Positions 9,589 through 18,470 of a stretch of 39,752 bases of DNA are shown piece after piece. Position 1 is the stretch's first letter. The number at the start of each line of letters is the position of its first letter. The stretch is from CAZYBG01 sp964645155 (GTDB lineage: Bacteria > Pseudomonadota > Alphaproteobacteria > Rhodobacterales > Rhodobacteraceae). The position numbers and the translations under genes are program-made. The stretch is taken from the NCBI GenBank assembly GCA_964645155.1, contig CAZYBG010000026.1, positions 1 to 39,752 of the forward strand, written 5' to 3'. The notes beneath the pieces were generated by a model. That model was not told where the DNA came from and made no database searches. It saw only the letters and a list, made by a program, of their open reading frames with translations.

Positions 9589-10514
9589 CCAGAACCGTCG
9601 ACATCTGCGTCTGCACCTTCCGCCGCCCGTCGCTTGCCGACACGCTTCGCTCGCTCGCCGCACTCGACTGGCCACCCAAGACAACCGGCCGGGTCGTCGT
9701 GATCGATAACGACGCGGTGCCGTCGGCGAAAGCGGTCGTCGCGGAGTTCGCCTGCACGTCGGCCATGACCGTGCAGTACCTTCACCGGTCCGGCGGGAAC
9801 ATCTCGCTGGCACGCAACGCCGCCCTCGACGCGGCCGAGGCGGATTTCCTCGCCTTCCTGGACGACGACGAGATCGCGTCGCGCGGATGGATCGCCGCGC
9901 TTCTCTCCCGTCAGGCGGCCACCAGCGCCGATGCCGTGCTCGGCCCGGTGCGGCCGGTCTACGGCCCCGGCGCGCCGCGCTGGATGGTCCGTGCAGAACC
10001 TCATGCCACGCGGCCGGTCTGGAAGGGGGGCGCGATCCGGACCGGCTATACCTGCAACGTGCTGATCGACCGCCGCTCGCCCCGCCTTGCCGGGCTGCGC
10101 TTCGATGCCGCGCTCGGCCGCTCGGGTGGCGAGGATTCGTCATTCTTCACGGCCTTGCACCGGCGTGGCGGGCAGATTGCCTACGCCCCGGAGGCCTGGG
10201 TCAGCGAAGCGGTCCCGCCTGATCGTGCGCGGCTCGACTGGCTTGTCCGGCGCCGCTGGCGCATGGGCGTCACCCACCTCGCCGGCCGGCTCGAGGGAGC
10301 GCCGGCACCGACCCGCGCGGCCGCCGCCTGCATTGCGGCCGCCAAGGCAGCGGCCTGCGCCGCCGGCATGGTGGCGACGGCGCCCGCCGCGCATCTGCGC
10401 AACCGCTGGCTCGTCCGCGGCGCGCTGCACTGCGGCGCGGTCTGGGGCGCCCTCGGCGGCCGGCCCCCGGTCCTCTATGGCGCGCCGCGAGGGGAGGCAC
10501 GCGGCGATGCGTAG
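9585..10514 (+). CDS. exoM: ExoM-like GT2 glycosyltransferase
   Basis: This 309-residue GT-A protein opens with VDICVCTFRRPSLADTLRSL. It continues with VVVIDNDAVPSAKAVV, NISLARNAAL and the DXD-like FLAFLDDDEIAS. ExoM hallmarks are VLGPVRPVYG, PRWM and KGGAIRTGYTCNVLIDR, followed by LGRSGGEDSSFFTALHRRGG. The C-terminal 70 residues are Ala-rich and hydrophobic, possibly membrane-associated. In succinoglycan synthesis ExoM adds a glucose to the growing lipid-linked saccharide at the inner membrane's cytoplasmic face. It overlaps the exoA stop by ATGA and is followed by a large hairpin. Confidence 0.83.
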   Translation: MTRTVDICVCTFRRPSLADTLRSLAALDWPPKTTGRVVVIDNDAVPSAKAVVAEFACTSAMTVQYLHRSGGNISLARNAALDAAEADFLAFLDDDEIASRGWIAALLSRQAATSADAVLGPVRPVYGPGAPRWMVRAEPHATRPVWKGGAIRTGYTCNVLIDRRSPRLAGLRFDAALGRSGGEDSSFFTALHRRGGQIAYAPEAWVSEAVPPDRARLDWLVRRRWRMGVTHLAGRLEGAPAPTRAAAACIAAAKAAACAAGMVATAPAAHLRNRWLVRGALHCGAVWGALGGRPPVLYGAPRGEARGDA

Positions 10515-10550
10515 TTTTTCGCCGACCCCTCGCCGCACTGCGGCATCTCC

Positions 10551-10580
10551 CCGCCGACGCGGCCCCGCGTCCCTTGGCGG
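10551..10580 (+). terminator. Hairpin between exoM and exoP
   Basis: GACGCGG (10556-10562) pairs with CCGCGTC (10565-10571). An outer CCGCC (10551-10555) can pair with GGCGG (10576-10580) across a 4-base bulge. There is no T tract after it. It may end the galU/exoLAM message or limit read-through into exoP. Confidence 0.4.
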
Positions 10581-10643
10581 GCTGGAACATGGCAGCGCGA
10601 TCGCCCTAGACTTGCACTTCGGCGACCCGCGAGGGATGCACGC

Positions 10644-12992
10644 ATGAACCAGCTTGGTCTACGCTTCCGCGACAGCGAGCCCGCCCATGGCGGCGCACGC
10701 ACGGATGCGATCGACCTTGGCGCGGTCGTCGCGGCCATCCGCCGGCAGGCCCGCCCGATCGCCATCGCAGTGGCGGCGATGATGGCTCTCGGGATGCTGA
10801 TCCTCGCCACGACACCGCCGACCTACACCGCGTGGTCGAACGTCCTCGTCGATTCCGTCAACAACACCATCGTCGAGGAGATCTCGGCGTTCGAGAACCG
10901 GCAGCAGACGGATTCGACGCTGCTGAACGAGATCGAGGTCGTCCGTTCACAGCCGATCGCCACGACGGTCGCGCGGGAGTTGAACCTCGCCGAGAACGAA
11001 ACCTTCCTCAACCCGCCGTCTTCGCTGCTGGGGCGCGTCATCGGCGGGGCGATCGTCGGGCTCAAGGCATTGCTGCCGATCGGCAACAAGCCGGTCGTCC
11101 TGCCCGAGGTCGCGGCCGACACGCTGACACCCGAACAGCGGGTCATGGCGATGAACGACGCCATCGCGCGGCGCCTGCAGGGGCGGGTGATCGTCCGCCG
11201 GGTCGGGCGCAGCTACGTCCTGTCGATCGGCTTCAACTCGCACGATCCGGCGCTGGCAGCCGCGATCACCAACTCCTACGCCCGCGCCTATCTTGCCGAC
11301 CAGCTCAACGCCAACTTCGAGGCGAACGAGCGGACGAGCGCCTGGCTTCTCGACCGGCTGAGCGAGCTCGAGACGCAGTCGCGCGCGGCGGCACTGGCGG
11401 CCGAGCAGTTCCGGGCGGAGCACAACCTGGCCGACAACGACGGCCAGCTGATGACGACGCAGAACCTCGCGCAGCTCAACACCGAGATGGCGACCGCGGT
11501 CGCCGAGGAGGCGCGCGCCCGCGCCCTTGCCGAACAGTACGAGGCGGTGATCGCGGCGGGTGCCGGCGAGGGACTCACGCAGCGGGCGCTCAGCCTCGAT
11601 GCCACCAACGACCCCCGTCTCGCGCAGCTTCAGGTGCGGATCTCGACACTGTCGGGGCGGCTGAGTCGGGTCGAGCAGGACTTCGGCGAGGATCATCCCC
11701 AGGCCCTCCAGATCCGCTCGCAACTCTCGGAAGAGACGCAGGCCGCCTACCGCGAGGTCGAGCGGCTGGCCGAGAAGTACGCCAGCGACCTCGCCGCCGC
11801 CGAGGCGCGCGCCATGGCACTGCGGACGACCGTCGGCAACGCGTCGAGCGAGAGCGCAACCGCCAACACCCTCGAGGTCGAACTGAGGTCGCTGGAGCAG
11901 CGCGCCACCGCGCTGAGCACGCTCTACCAGAGCTACCTGACGCGCTTCCAGGAGATCGACCAGCAGAAGTCCTTCCCGGTCTCGAGCCTGCGCATCCTGT
12001 CCTTCGCCGAGACACCGCGCAGCGCGTCGGCGCCCAGCACCACCCGGACGATGGTGATCTTCATCCTGCTCGGGCTGATCATCGGCGGCGCCATCGCCGC
12101 GATCCGCGAATACCGCGAGCGGTCGTTCCGGACCGGCGACGACGTGGCGGACGCGACCGGCCTGCCGTTCCTGGGATACCTGCCCGACTACACCCGCCCG
12201 CCGCGGATGCCGTTCTGGCAGCGGCTCCTCCGGCGGCCCGCGCCCGCGCTGCCGCCGCCGCCGCCGCCGCCGCGAGCGCCGAAACTCGAATTCCACGCGG
12301 TGCAGAATCCCCGATCGCAGTACAGCGAAACGCTGCGCACGATCCGGCTCGCCGCCGATACCGCCAGCGCCGACGGCAAGGGGGCGGTCATCGGGATCAG
12401 CTCCGCCCTTCCGGGCGAGGGCAAGACGACGCTGTCGCTGAACCTTGCCGGGCTGCTCGCATCGGCCAACCGGTCGACCCTGCTGATCGACGCCGACCTG
12501 CGCAGCAACGGGCTGACGCGGCTCACGCGCGCCGAAAGCCGCCGCGGCCTGACCGATGCGATCCTCGGCAATGTCGGCTGGCTTGACGCGCGGGTTCAGA
12601 TCGGCAACCCCAAGCTGCATTTCCTGCCCAGCCCGACGCCGGCGACATTCGCCCATACCAGCGACCTTCTGGGCTCGAAGGCGAGCGAGGAGATCATCGC
12701 CGAGGCGCGCGCGGCATACGACTACGTGATCGTCGATCTGCCGCCGCTTGGGCCGGTGATCGACGCGCGGGTCATGCTCCCCTTCCTCGACCACCTGGTG
12801 GTCGTCGCCCAGTGGGGACGGACGCCCAAGGGACTTCTGAGGCAGATCCTCGCCCACGAGCATCTCGCCGCGTCCAAGGCGCTCGGCGTGGTGCTGAACC
12901 GCGTCGATCTCGACATGCTGAAGACCTACAGCACGCCAAGCGGCAACGAGCAGTTCTTCGATGCCTATGCGCCCTACTACGGCGGGCGCTGA
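10644..12992 (+). CDS. exoP: ExoP-like polysaccharide co-polymerase / BY-kinase
   Basis: This 782-residue inner-membrane protein controls EPS chain length and export. It has a Wzz domain with TM1 (about 35-58). A long periplasmic coiled-coil region (about 230-445) leads to a Pro-rich SFPVSSLRIL..ETPRSASAP end and TM2 (about 468-487). The cytoplasmic BY-kinase domain has Walker A SALPGEGKTT (587-596), Walker A' LLIDADLR (613-620) and Walker B YVIVDLPPLGP (694-704). The C-terminal tail has four tyrosines (762, 775, 778, 779), a small version of the usual autophosphorylation cluster. A seven-proline run (537-543) links membrane and kinase parts. GAGGG (10631-10635) is the ribosome-binding site. 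Size matches Sinorhizobium ExoP. Confidence 0.9.
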   Translation: MNQLGLRFRDSEPAHGGARTDAIDLGAVVAAIRRQARPIAIAVAAMMALGMLILATTPPTYTAWSNVLVDSVNNTIVEEISAFENRQQTDSTLLNEIEVVRSQPIATTVARELNLAENETFLNPPSSLLGRVIGGAIVGLKALLPIGNKPVVLPEVAADTLTPEQRVMAMNDAIARRLQGRVIVRRVGRSYVLSIGFNSHDPALAAAITNSYARAYLADQLNANFEANERTSAWLLDRLSELETQSRAAALAAEQFRAEHNLADNDGQLMTTQNLAQLNTEMATAVAEEARARALAEQYEAVIAAGAGEGLTQRALSLDATNDPRLAQLQVRISTLSGRLSRVEQDFGEDHPQALQIRSQLSEETQAAYREVERLAEKYASDLAAAEARAMALRTTVGNASSESATANTLEVELRSLEQRATALSTLYQSYLTRFQEIDQQKSFPVSSLRILSFAETPRSASAPSTTRTMVIFILLGLIIGGAIAAIREYRERSFRTGDDVADATGLPFLGYLPDYTRPPRMPFWQRLLRRPAPALPPPPPPPRAPKLEFHAVQNPRSQYSETLRTIRLAADTASADGKGAVIGISSALPGEGKTTLSLNLAGLLASANRSTLLIDADLRSNGLTRLTRAESRRGLTDAILGNVGWLDARVQIGNPKLHFLPSPTPATFAHTSDLLGSKASEEIIAEARAAYDYVIVDLPPLGPVIDARVMLPFLDHLVVVAQWGRTPKGLLRQILAHEHLAASKALGVVLNRVDLDMLKTYSTPSGNEQFFDAYAPYYGGR
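12251..12270 (+). repeat. GCC trinucleotide repeat coding a polyproline linker
   Basis: Nearly seven tandem GCC units, read as CCG codons, encode seven consecutive prolines between TM2 and the kinase domain of the ExoP-like protein. Tracts like this can change length by slippage in steps of one residue. Confidence 0.85.
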
Positions 12993-13047
12993 CCGGCGAC
13001 ACGCGCCCCGCTGCACGCCAAGAAGTCACTCAGATTGCAACTTTGCA

Positions 13048-13077
13048 TTGCCCGATTGCCGGGTGAGCCGTCATACT
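13048..13077 (+). promoter_or_regulatory. Possible sigma70-type promoter before the ExoX-like gene
   Basis: TTGCCC (13048-13053) and CATACT (13072-13077) are separated by 18 bases and each match four of six consensus positions. The region is A+T-richer than its surroundings and contains repeated TTGC words (ATTGCAAC at 13034-13041, TTTGCATTGC, ATTGCC). Support is only by eye. Confidence 0.3.
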
Positions 13078-13162
13078 CGGCAAATTCCTGCGGGAGGGGC
13101 GCGGGAATCGGGAGAGAGCGGGAAGTTCGGAACATGTACGCCGTGCGTGCGGAGCACCAGCG

Positions 13163-13429
13163 ATGAAGGTGCTGACCTTCATCTTCGGCATGTTCGTAGC
13201 GACAGCCGGCGTCGGGCTGTGGTCGGCCCTCACCGGCGCGCCGGCCGGCACGGTTGCCTTGCGGATGGTGGCCACGCTGGTTCTGGCACAGGTCTTCTAC
13301 GTCGCGGTCATCCTTCTGATGACGCGGGCGAACCGCCGCGCAGACAGGGCGAGGGCCACCGAAGGGCCCGCGGGCAAGGCTGCCGCCTTCCCGGCCAAGG
13401 CGGCGGCGCCGTCGCGGTCACCGCACTGA
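13163..13429 (+). CDS. Small ExoX/SyrA-like membrane protein (putative EPS repressor)
   Basis: This 88-residue protein has two predicted membrane helices (about 3-22 and 30-54: TVALRMVATLVLAQVFYVAVILL). A short basic stretch RANRRADRARA and an Ala/Pro-rich tail follow. Size, topology and the pattern FGMF...W..LTG..AGT...R......AQVFY resemble the ExoX/SyrA family. In rhizobia this family inhibits EPS production after transcription, probably through ExoY. The location just after exoP inside an EPS locus fits. GGAG (13151-13154) lies 8 bases before the ATG. The gene is convergent with the lasso exporter and overlaps its 3' end by 12 bases. The repressor role is inferred and unproven. Confidence 0.62.
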   Translation: MKVLTFIFGMFVATAGVGLWSALTGAPAGTVALRMVATLVLAQVFYVAVILLMTRANRRADRARATEGPAGKAAAFPAKAAAPSRSPH

Positions 13430-15253
13430 CCCTGGCATCAGCGCGCCAGTCGATTCGTGCGCCATCATCCGGGCGAAGTGGCTCTTGCCGTCGCGGCCAA
13501 GCTCGGCCGCGGTGCCGCTTTCCACCACTCGACCGTTCTCGATGGCATGGATGCGGTCCGCGAAGGCCACCATCGACGGGCGGTGCGCCACGGTCAGCAC
13601 TGCGATCTCGCCCGCGAGCGCACGGATCGTGCGCGCGATGGCGGCCTGTGCCTCCCAGTCGAGCGCGCTCGTCGCCTCGTCGAGAATGAGCAGCGCAGGC
13701 CGCTGAAGCAACGCCCGGGCCAGCGCGATCCGCTGGCGCTCGCCGCCCGAAAGCCGGAGACCCCGGTCGCCCACGACCGTCGCGATGCCATCGGGCAGGC
13801 CCCGCACAAAGCCTGCCTGGGCCTGATCGAGCGCCCGCCAGATCAAAGCGTCGTCGGCGTCGGGTGCGGCGAGCGACAGGTTGGCGCGGATCGTGTCGTG
13901 CAGGAGGAAGGTCTCCTGCGGGACATAGCCGATCTGCCGTCGCCAGGCGCGAAGCTCGTCGGCGGCGAGCGGCCTGCCGTCCAGCTCGATGCGGCCCGCC
14001 TGCGGCGCGATAAGGCCCATCACCAGGTCGGCCACCGTGCTCTTGCCCGAGCCTGACCGGCCGATCAGCGCCGTGATCTGCCCGGCCGGGATGTCGAGCG
14101 TGAGGTCGGCGACCGCGGCGTGCACCGCGCCGGCATAGCCGTAGGACACGCCGACCAGCCGCACGCCGCGCTGCATCCGCGGCAGGTCGGACGCGGCCGG
14201 CAGCGGCTCGCGCTCGGCATCGACGAGGGCGCGCATGTCCGCCACCCGGCGGACCGAGGGCAGGTTGAGGAGAAGTTGCTGGGCCTGGCCCTGAAGCCCC
14301 TGGAACCGTGGCGCCACGCGCAGCAGCACGACGAGCAGCACGAGCATCTCGACGAATGGCATGTCGACGACGATCAGCGCCACCCACACGAACAGCGCCG
14401 CCCCGATCGCGGCGCTGAGTTGAAACGCTGCCGCGCCGGTCGCGCTCTGGCCGACATAGTCGGTGGCGTCGCTCTTCATCCGCCGGAGGCTGGCTTCGAA
14501 CTCGGCCACATAGCCCGGCTCGAGGTTCATGCTCTTCGCCGTCTTGAGGCCGGCGAGAAACTCCGAGACGATGCGGTACTGCCGGTTGACCGTGCCCACG
14601 ACCCTGGCGCCGTAGCGCGCCGCGAGCCGGCGCAGCGGATAGAGCGCCACGAAGGCAAGCGCGCCAAACCCGAACGCGAAGAGCGTCATCGGGACCGAGA
14701 CGAGGAGCGAGACGAGGAACATCACGGCCAGCGCGACGCAGACCTGCATCAGGCTCAGCGCCTGGAATGCGGCGGCCTGGCTGCGCTCGACCTCGCCGGT
14801 AAGGGCATGCTCGAGGTCAGCGGCCCGGAGCCGGACCACCGCATCCCACCGCGCCTCGGCCACCGCCCGGAACAGTCCGCCCCGGACCTCGTTCACGTAG
14901 TCGAAGAGCAGCGCCGAGAGATAGACCGCCTTGGCACGGTTGAAGACGGCCTGCAGCGCGACGAGGCAGACGAGGCCGATCAGGAGATGCGACAGGCCGA
15001 CCGTCACGTCGGGCAGCGGCAGCCCGGCAAGCGTGCGGCCGCCGAGATCGACGGCGTAGCCTTGCGCCGCACCCTGGTTGGCGATGTGCAGGATGGGCAG
15101 CAGCAGAAGGATCGACGTCCCCTCGGTGAGGTTCGAGAGGACGAGGAGCGTGAAAGCGACCCAGAACCGCCGGCCGGTCGCCCGGCGCATGCTGGCGACG
15201 AGCGCGCGCAGGTCGGCGCGCTGACTCTCCGGCGGCGCAAGCGGCGGTATCAT
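13418..15253 (-). CDS. Lasso peptide ABC exporter (D protein)
   Basis: This 611-residue half-transporter has an N-terminal membrane domain (about 25-330, roughly six helices). Its C-terminal ATPase (about 360-595) has Walker A GRSGSGKST (398-406), a Q-loop in YVPQETF (Q446), signature LSGGERQR (501-508), Walker B LLILDEATSALD (521-532) and the switch His in VAHRP. It has no C39 peptidase domain, as expected when a separate B2 protease removes the leader. In lasso clusters the D protein exports the mature peptide and gives the producer immunity. Its ATG overlaps the kinase stop (ATGA). It is the last gene of the operon. A role in EPS export is less likely because this locus already has a flippase and ExoP/ExoF. 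Confidence 0.88.
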   Translation of the reverse strand: MIPPLAPPESQRADLRALVASMRRATGRRFWVAFTLLVLSNLTEGTSILLLLPILHIANQGAAQGYAVDLGGRTLAGLPLPDVTVGLSHLLIGLVCLVALQAVFNRAKAVYLSALLFDYVNEVRGGLFRAVAEARWDAVVRLRAADLEHALTGEVERSQAAAFQALSLMQVCVALAVMFLVSLLVSVPMTLFAFGFGALAFVALYPLRRLAARYGARVVGTVNRQYRIVSEFLAGLKTAKSMNLEPGYVAEFEASLRRMKSDATDYVGQSATGAAAFQLSAAIGAALFVWVALIVVDMPFVEMLVLLVVLLRVAPRFQGLQGQAQQLLLNLPSVRRVADMRALVDAEREPLPAASDLPRMQRGVRLVGVSYGYAGAVHAAVADLTLDIPAGQITALIGRSGSGKSTVADLVMGLIAPQAGRIELDGRPLAADELRAWRRQIGYVPQETFLLHDTIRANLSLAAPDADDALIWRALDQAQAGFVRGLPDGIATVVGDRGLRLSGGERQRIALARALLQRPALLILDEATSALDWEAQAAIARTIRALAGEIAVLTVAHRPSMVAFADRIHAIENGRVVESGTAAELGRDGKSHFARMMAHESTGALMPGSVR

Positions 15254-16185
15254 GGCGCCGGTCCGAGGTCGCGCAGAACCATGCCCTGCACCCCGTCGAT
15301 CCGGTCGAGCCCGTCGGGCACGCTGAGCCGGGCAACGCCACCGGCCATCGCCGCCGCGACGGCCTGCCGGAAATGCCTGGCACCTGCCCCGCCCGTCAGC
15401 GCGGCGTGGCCGAACCGCGCGAGGTAGCCGTGCCGCAGCACCACGGGCAGCGCCGCCTCGGCGGCCAGCGGCCGGATTGCCCCGGCATCCGCGCGATCGA
15501 GCAGGTAGAGCCGCCCGAGCGGCACCGGCCCGCGCGCGAAACCGCCGGCAAGGCGGAAGCGTGTCTTGGCGATCGCCGGATGGGCCTGCGGCCGTGCCGT
15601 GCCGGCTGCCGCCGGCAGGATATCCAGGGCTGCCGCGGAAAGCTTGACCTGCGGAAAGCCCGGCATGACGTCCACGCCGCCCGCGTCGTCGAACCGCAGC
15701 GCCACGAGATCGTCCGCGATGAGCCTGTGGCCCGCTGCCAGGAGCGCGGCCGCCGTCGTCGACTTGCCCGCCCCCTTGTCACCCATCAGCACGACCGCCC
15801 GACCGGCGACCTCGACCGCGCTGGCATGGAGAACGAGGTAACCCGCCCCCGACAAGGCGACGGCAAGCACCGGGCCGAGCAGCGGGAAGGCGACGATGTC
15901 GTCCGCGACACCGGGTGCCGGATCGACGCATATGCGGCCGGGCTCCACCGCGAAGGCGCCGACCGCCTCCCAGCGGAACGTCGCGCGGCCCGGCGCGAAG
16001 CGAAAACCCGCCGCCGCGTCGGGAAGCAGCGCCGCCGGCACGGGAAGGCGCAGGATCGAAAGGTCCGGCGCAGCGCCGGGATTGCCGGGGGCGAGTTCGG
16101 GCAGCGGGATCTCGGACCAGATCGCAAGCCCGTAGGCGGCATAGACCTCGGCCGCGGCGGGGCTGAAGCGTGCCGCGTGGGTCAC
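15250..16185 (-). CDS. HPr-kinase-like lasso peptide kinase (K protein)
   Basis: This 311-residue protein has an HPr kinase/phosphorylase C-terminal fold. YLVLHASAVEVAG leads into the P-loop LMGDKGAGKSTTAAALL (Walker A 135-142), then ADDLVALRFD (157-166) and PGFPQVKLS. It lacks the N-terminal HPrK regulatory domain and is not near ptsH, so a PTS role is unlikely. Homologues in lasso clusters (paeninodin type) phosphorylate the side chain of the precursor's C-terminal Ser. The precursor upstream here ends in Ser. The start is GTG at 16185, overlapping the cyclase stop as GTGA. No better start exists before the coupled one. Phosphorylation is inferred from family and context. Confidence 0.85.
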   Translation of the reverse strand: MTHAARFSPAAAEVYAAYGLAIWSEIPLPELAPGNPGAAPDLSILRLPVPAALLPDAAAGFRFAPGRATFRWEAVGAFAVEPGRICVDPAPGVADDIVAFPLLGPVLAVALSGAGYLVLHASAVEVAGRAVVLMGDKGAGKSTTAAALLAAGHRLIADDLVALRFDDAGGVDVMPGFPQVKLSAAALDILPAAAGTARPQAHPAIAKTRFRLAGGFARGPVPLGRLYLLDRADAGAIRPLAAEAALPVVLRHGYLARFGHAALTGGAGARHFRQAVAAAMAGGVARLSVPDGLDRIDGVQGMVLRDLGPAP

Positions 16186-18035
16186 TCGGCAGCCTCCATT
16201 CTTGGTGCCGTCTGCCAGCCTTCGAGCGAGCCGAGCCACAGCGCGAGCCAGACCGCCCGCCAGAGTTCGGCTGCGACCGCGAACGGCACATCGGCGCCGA
16301 ACCGCCCGACGGCCTCCAGATGACCACGGGCGACGTCGATCGCGACATAGTCGGCGAGGCGGGCCTCGGCCCGGGCCAGCGTCGCGGTCAGGAACGGCAG
16401 TTCGATCTGCAGTCCGGCACCGAGCCGCGGGGCGAAGTTCACCTTGTCGCGCCGAAGCCGCACCTCCTCGGGCAGCACCCCCGCCATCGCGCGCCGCAGG
16501 ATGCGCCGTGTCTGGCCCTGGGCCAGCTTCTCCTCGGGCGGGAGGCTCACGCAGAATTCGACGAGCGGCCGCGACAGGAACGGATAGCGCGGCGTGACAC
16601 CCGCCTGCAGCGCCTGGCGGTCGAGCACCTCGAGCGCATGCGGCACGATCGGCGCGGTAATCAGGCTCGCATGGAGCGCGTGCGCGTCGAGGCCACGCGG
16701 CGCCCGATGCGCCCGCACCCGCCCGACAAGATCGCTGCGCTCCGCGAGCCCCGGCGTGACGATGCGCCGCCAGCCCGCAGGATCGATGCTCCGGCGGCGC
16801 AGCCGGGCAAGAACCGGCTGCCGCAGGGTCAGGTCGAGAAACATCTCGCCCGGCCGGCGACCGGACAGCGCCGCCGCGCCGCGCACGTTCCGCCAGAGCG
16901 ACAGCAGGCGGCCATGCCGCGCCAGGAGTTCCAGCCTCTCGTACCCGCACGAGATCACCTCGTCGCCGCCGTGCCCGTCGAGGAGCACCGTGGCACCCGC
17001 GGCCCGCGCCGCCCGGTAGAGCGGCCGCATCGTCGAGAGGCCGGGGCCGAGGAATGGCGCGCCCTGCTCGGCGAGCATCTCGGCCCAGTCGGCGAACGGC
17101 GCAGGATCGCCGGCATCGACCCGGTGCGGGCGCAGCGGCCGGCCGGCCGCCACCGCCGCGGCATGGCGCCCCTCGTCGAACGGCGACCCGGCCGGGAAGC
17201 CGAGGGTGAATGCATCCATCGGCCGGATGTCGGCGGCCAGCGCGGCGATGGAGCTCGAATCGAGCCCGCCGCTCAGCATCACGCCGGTTCCGGACGCGGC
17301 CGTGCGATCCGCGACCGACGCGGCGAGGAGGGCGCGCAACTGCGCCGGGCGGTCGCGACGAGGCGGCGGCGCCGCTGCTTCCAGCCGCCAGTATGCCCGA
17401 ACCGCAACGCGGCCGTCCGACACCGTCAGCGCATGGCCCGGGGGCAGCGCCATGACGCCGGCCCAGGGCGTCAGCGCCGGGTCGGTGGGCTGCCCGGCCA
17501 GGAACTCGGCGACCCATCTCTCGTCCGGCACTGCAGCGGCGCCAAGTCCTGCCAGCACGGCCCTCGGGTCCGAGGCCGCCGCGACTCCGCGCGGCCCGCC
17601 GCCGAACGCGAAGGGCTTCACGCCAAAGCGGTCGCGCGCACCATGAAGCTGGCGTCGGCCCGCGTCCCAGACAACGAAGGCGAAATCGCCGTCGATCCGC
17701 TCCGCCATCTCCTCGCCCCAGGCGGCATAGGCGGCGAGAAGGAGGTCGGCGTCCGTCGCTTCCATCGGTGCGGAAAGCCTGCGGCGCAGGTCGCCTACGG
17801 CGTCGAGCCGCGCATCGCAGGCGAGGATGAACCGGCGGGCACGGTCCCGGAACGGACCGACCCGGTCGGCCGGCCCGATCCTGACCAGGCCGTGGCCGAG
17901 CGCCGCCGGACCATCGGCCAGAACGCCCTCTCCGCCGCTGGCGCGATAGCCCTGCGCCGCCATCATGGCTTGAGCCGCGGCTGCGGTCGCCCGCCCGCCC
18001 GCAGCGGTGTCGACAAAGGCGGCAAAGCCGCTCAT
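16182..18035 (-). CDS. Lasso peptide cyclase, asparagine-synthetase-like (C protein)
   Basis: This 617-residue protein has an N-terminal glutaminase-like half (about 1-220) and an asparagine-synthetase ATP-pyrophosphatase half. The PP-loop SGGLDSSS is at 255-262, with LLDGHGGDEV and RYPFLSRPLVEF downstream. Residue 2 is Ser, not the catalytic Cys of true AsnB, so ammonia release from glutamine should be lost, as in McjC-type cyclases. Those enzymes adenylate an Asp/Glu side chain and join it to the core's N-terminal amine. Its ATG overlaps the B2 stop (ATGA) and its stop overlaps the kinase GTG. True asparagine synthetase is ruled against by the missing Cys and the neighbouring lasso genes. 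Confidence 0.92.
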   Translation of the reverse strand: MSGFAAFVDTAAGGRATAAAAQAMMAAQGYRASGGEGVLADGPAALGHGLVRIGPADRVGPFRDRARRFILACDARLDAVGDLRRRLSAPMEATDADLLLAAYAAWGEEMAERIDGDFAFVVWDAGRRQLHGARDRFGVKPFAFGGGPRGVAAASDPRAVLAGLGAAAVPDERWVAEFLAGQPTDPALTPWAGVMALPPGHALTVSDGRVAVRAYWRLEAAAPPPRRDRPAQLRALLAASVADRTAASGTGVMLSGGLDSSSIAALAADIRPMDAFTLGFPAGSPFDEGRHAAAVAAGRPLRPHRVDAGDPAPFADWAEMLAEQGAPFLGPGLSTMRPLYRAARAAGATVLLDGHGGDEVISCGYERLELLARHGRLLSLWRNVRGAAALSGRRPGEMFLDLTLRQPVLARLRRRSIDPAGWRRIVTPGLAERSDLVGRVRAHRAPRGLDAHALHASLITAPIVPHALEVLDRQALQAGVTPRYPFLSRPLVEFCVSLPPEEKLAQGQTRRILRRAMAGVLPEEVRLRRDKVNFAPRLGAGLQIELPFLTATLARAEARLADYVAIDVARGHLEAVGRFGADVPFAVAAELWRAVWLALWLGSLEGWQTAPRMEAAE

Positions 18036-18469
18036 CGCGCCGTCTCGCCGCCTGCGCCGTAGTCGGCAAGCGGCGCATGGCCGGCATAGTCCGCGCTGCT
18101 GCCGCCGAGGACGAGGACGTCGCCGGCGATCAGCCACGCATGGGCGTGGAAGCCGGCCGGTTCGCGCTGGTCGAGCGACAGGCGCACGGTCGACGCCTTG
18201 CCGCGGAGCGCGAGGAGATACTGCCCCGCCAGCGCCTGCGTCAGGCACGTCGCGCCCGGCACCAGGCGGGACGCCGCGCCGATACCCCAGGCGATCCGTC
18301 GCAACTCGGCCGGATCGGGACTGCCCGCGGCGCGGCGCCCGGCGATGCGGGCCCTCACCGGGTCGAACCTCCGGGCCCAGAGCGCGAGCCGGACCCAGGC
18401 GAGTGTCCAGGCACAGTGGGCGAGGAACTTCGCCTCGCGCGGCGGCAGTCGGGAGAGGTGGCGGAGCAT
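18032..18469 (-). CDS. Lasso peptide leader protease (B2, transglutaminase-like)
   Basis: This 145-residue protein matches the lasso B2 (McjB C-terminal) family. The catalytic Cys is C75 in GATCLTQALAGQYLL, a region RGKASTVRLSL follows, then the His in FHAHAW (H108/H110) and an Asp in AGDVLVLGG (D117) complete the likely Cys-His-Asp triad. It cleaves the leader from the precursor after B1 delivers it. The ATG at 18469 is two bases after the B1 stop at 18471. An upstream in-frame ATG at 18526 lies within B1 and adds an unrelated stretch. The stop overlaps the cyclase start. B1 and B2 being separate proteins is common in alphaproteobacterial and Gram-positive clusters. Confidence 0.9.
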   Translation of the reverse strand: MLRHLSRLPPREAKFLAHCAWTLAWVRLALWARRFDPVRARIAGRRAAGSPDPAELRRIAWGIGAASRLVPGATCLTQALAGQYLLALRGKASTVRLSLDQREPAGFHAHAWLIAGDVLVLGGSSADYAGHAPLADYGAGGETAR

Positions 18470-18470
18470 C

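Noticed and set aside
13418..15253. EPS/lipid exporter such as MsbA or PrsD type
   Set aside because: Translational coupling to the lasso kinase and operon end position favour lasso export. EPS export is already covered by the flippase, ExoP and ExoF.
16182..18035. True asparagine synthetase (asnB)
   Set aside because: The N-terminal catalytic Cys is replaced by Ser, and the gene is coupled to B2, B1, the precursor and the peptide kinase.
16170..18062. 630-codon plus-strand open frame opposite the lasso cyclase
   Set aside because: It is low-complexity Arg/Pro/Gly sequence with no recognisable domain. The opposite strand has an intact cyclase with catalytic motifs.
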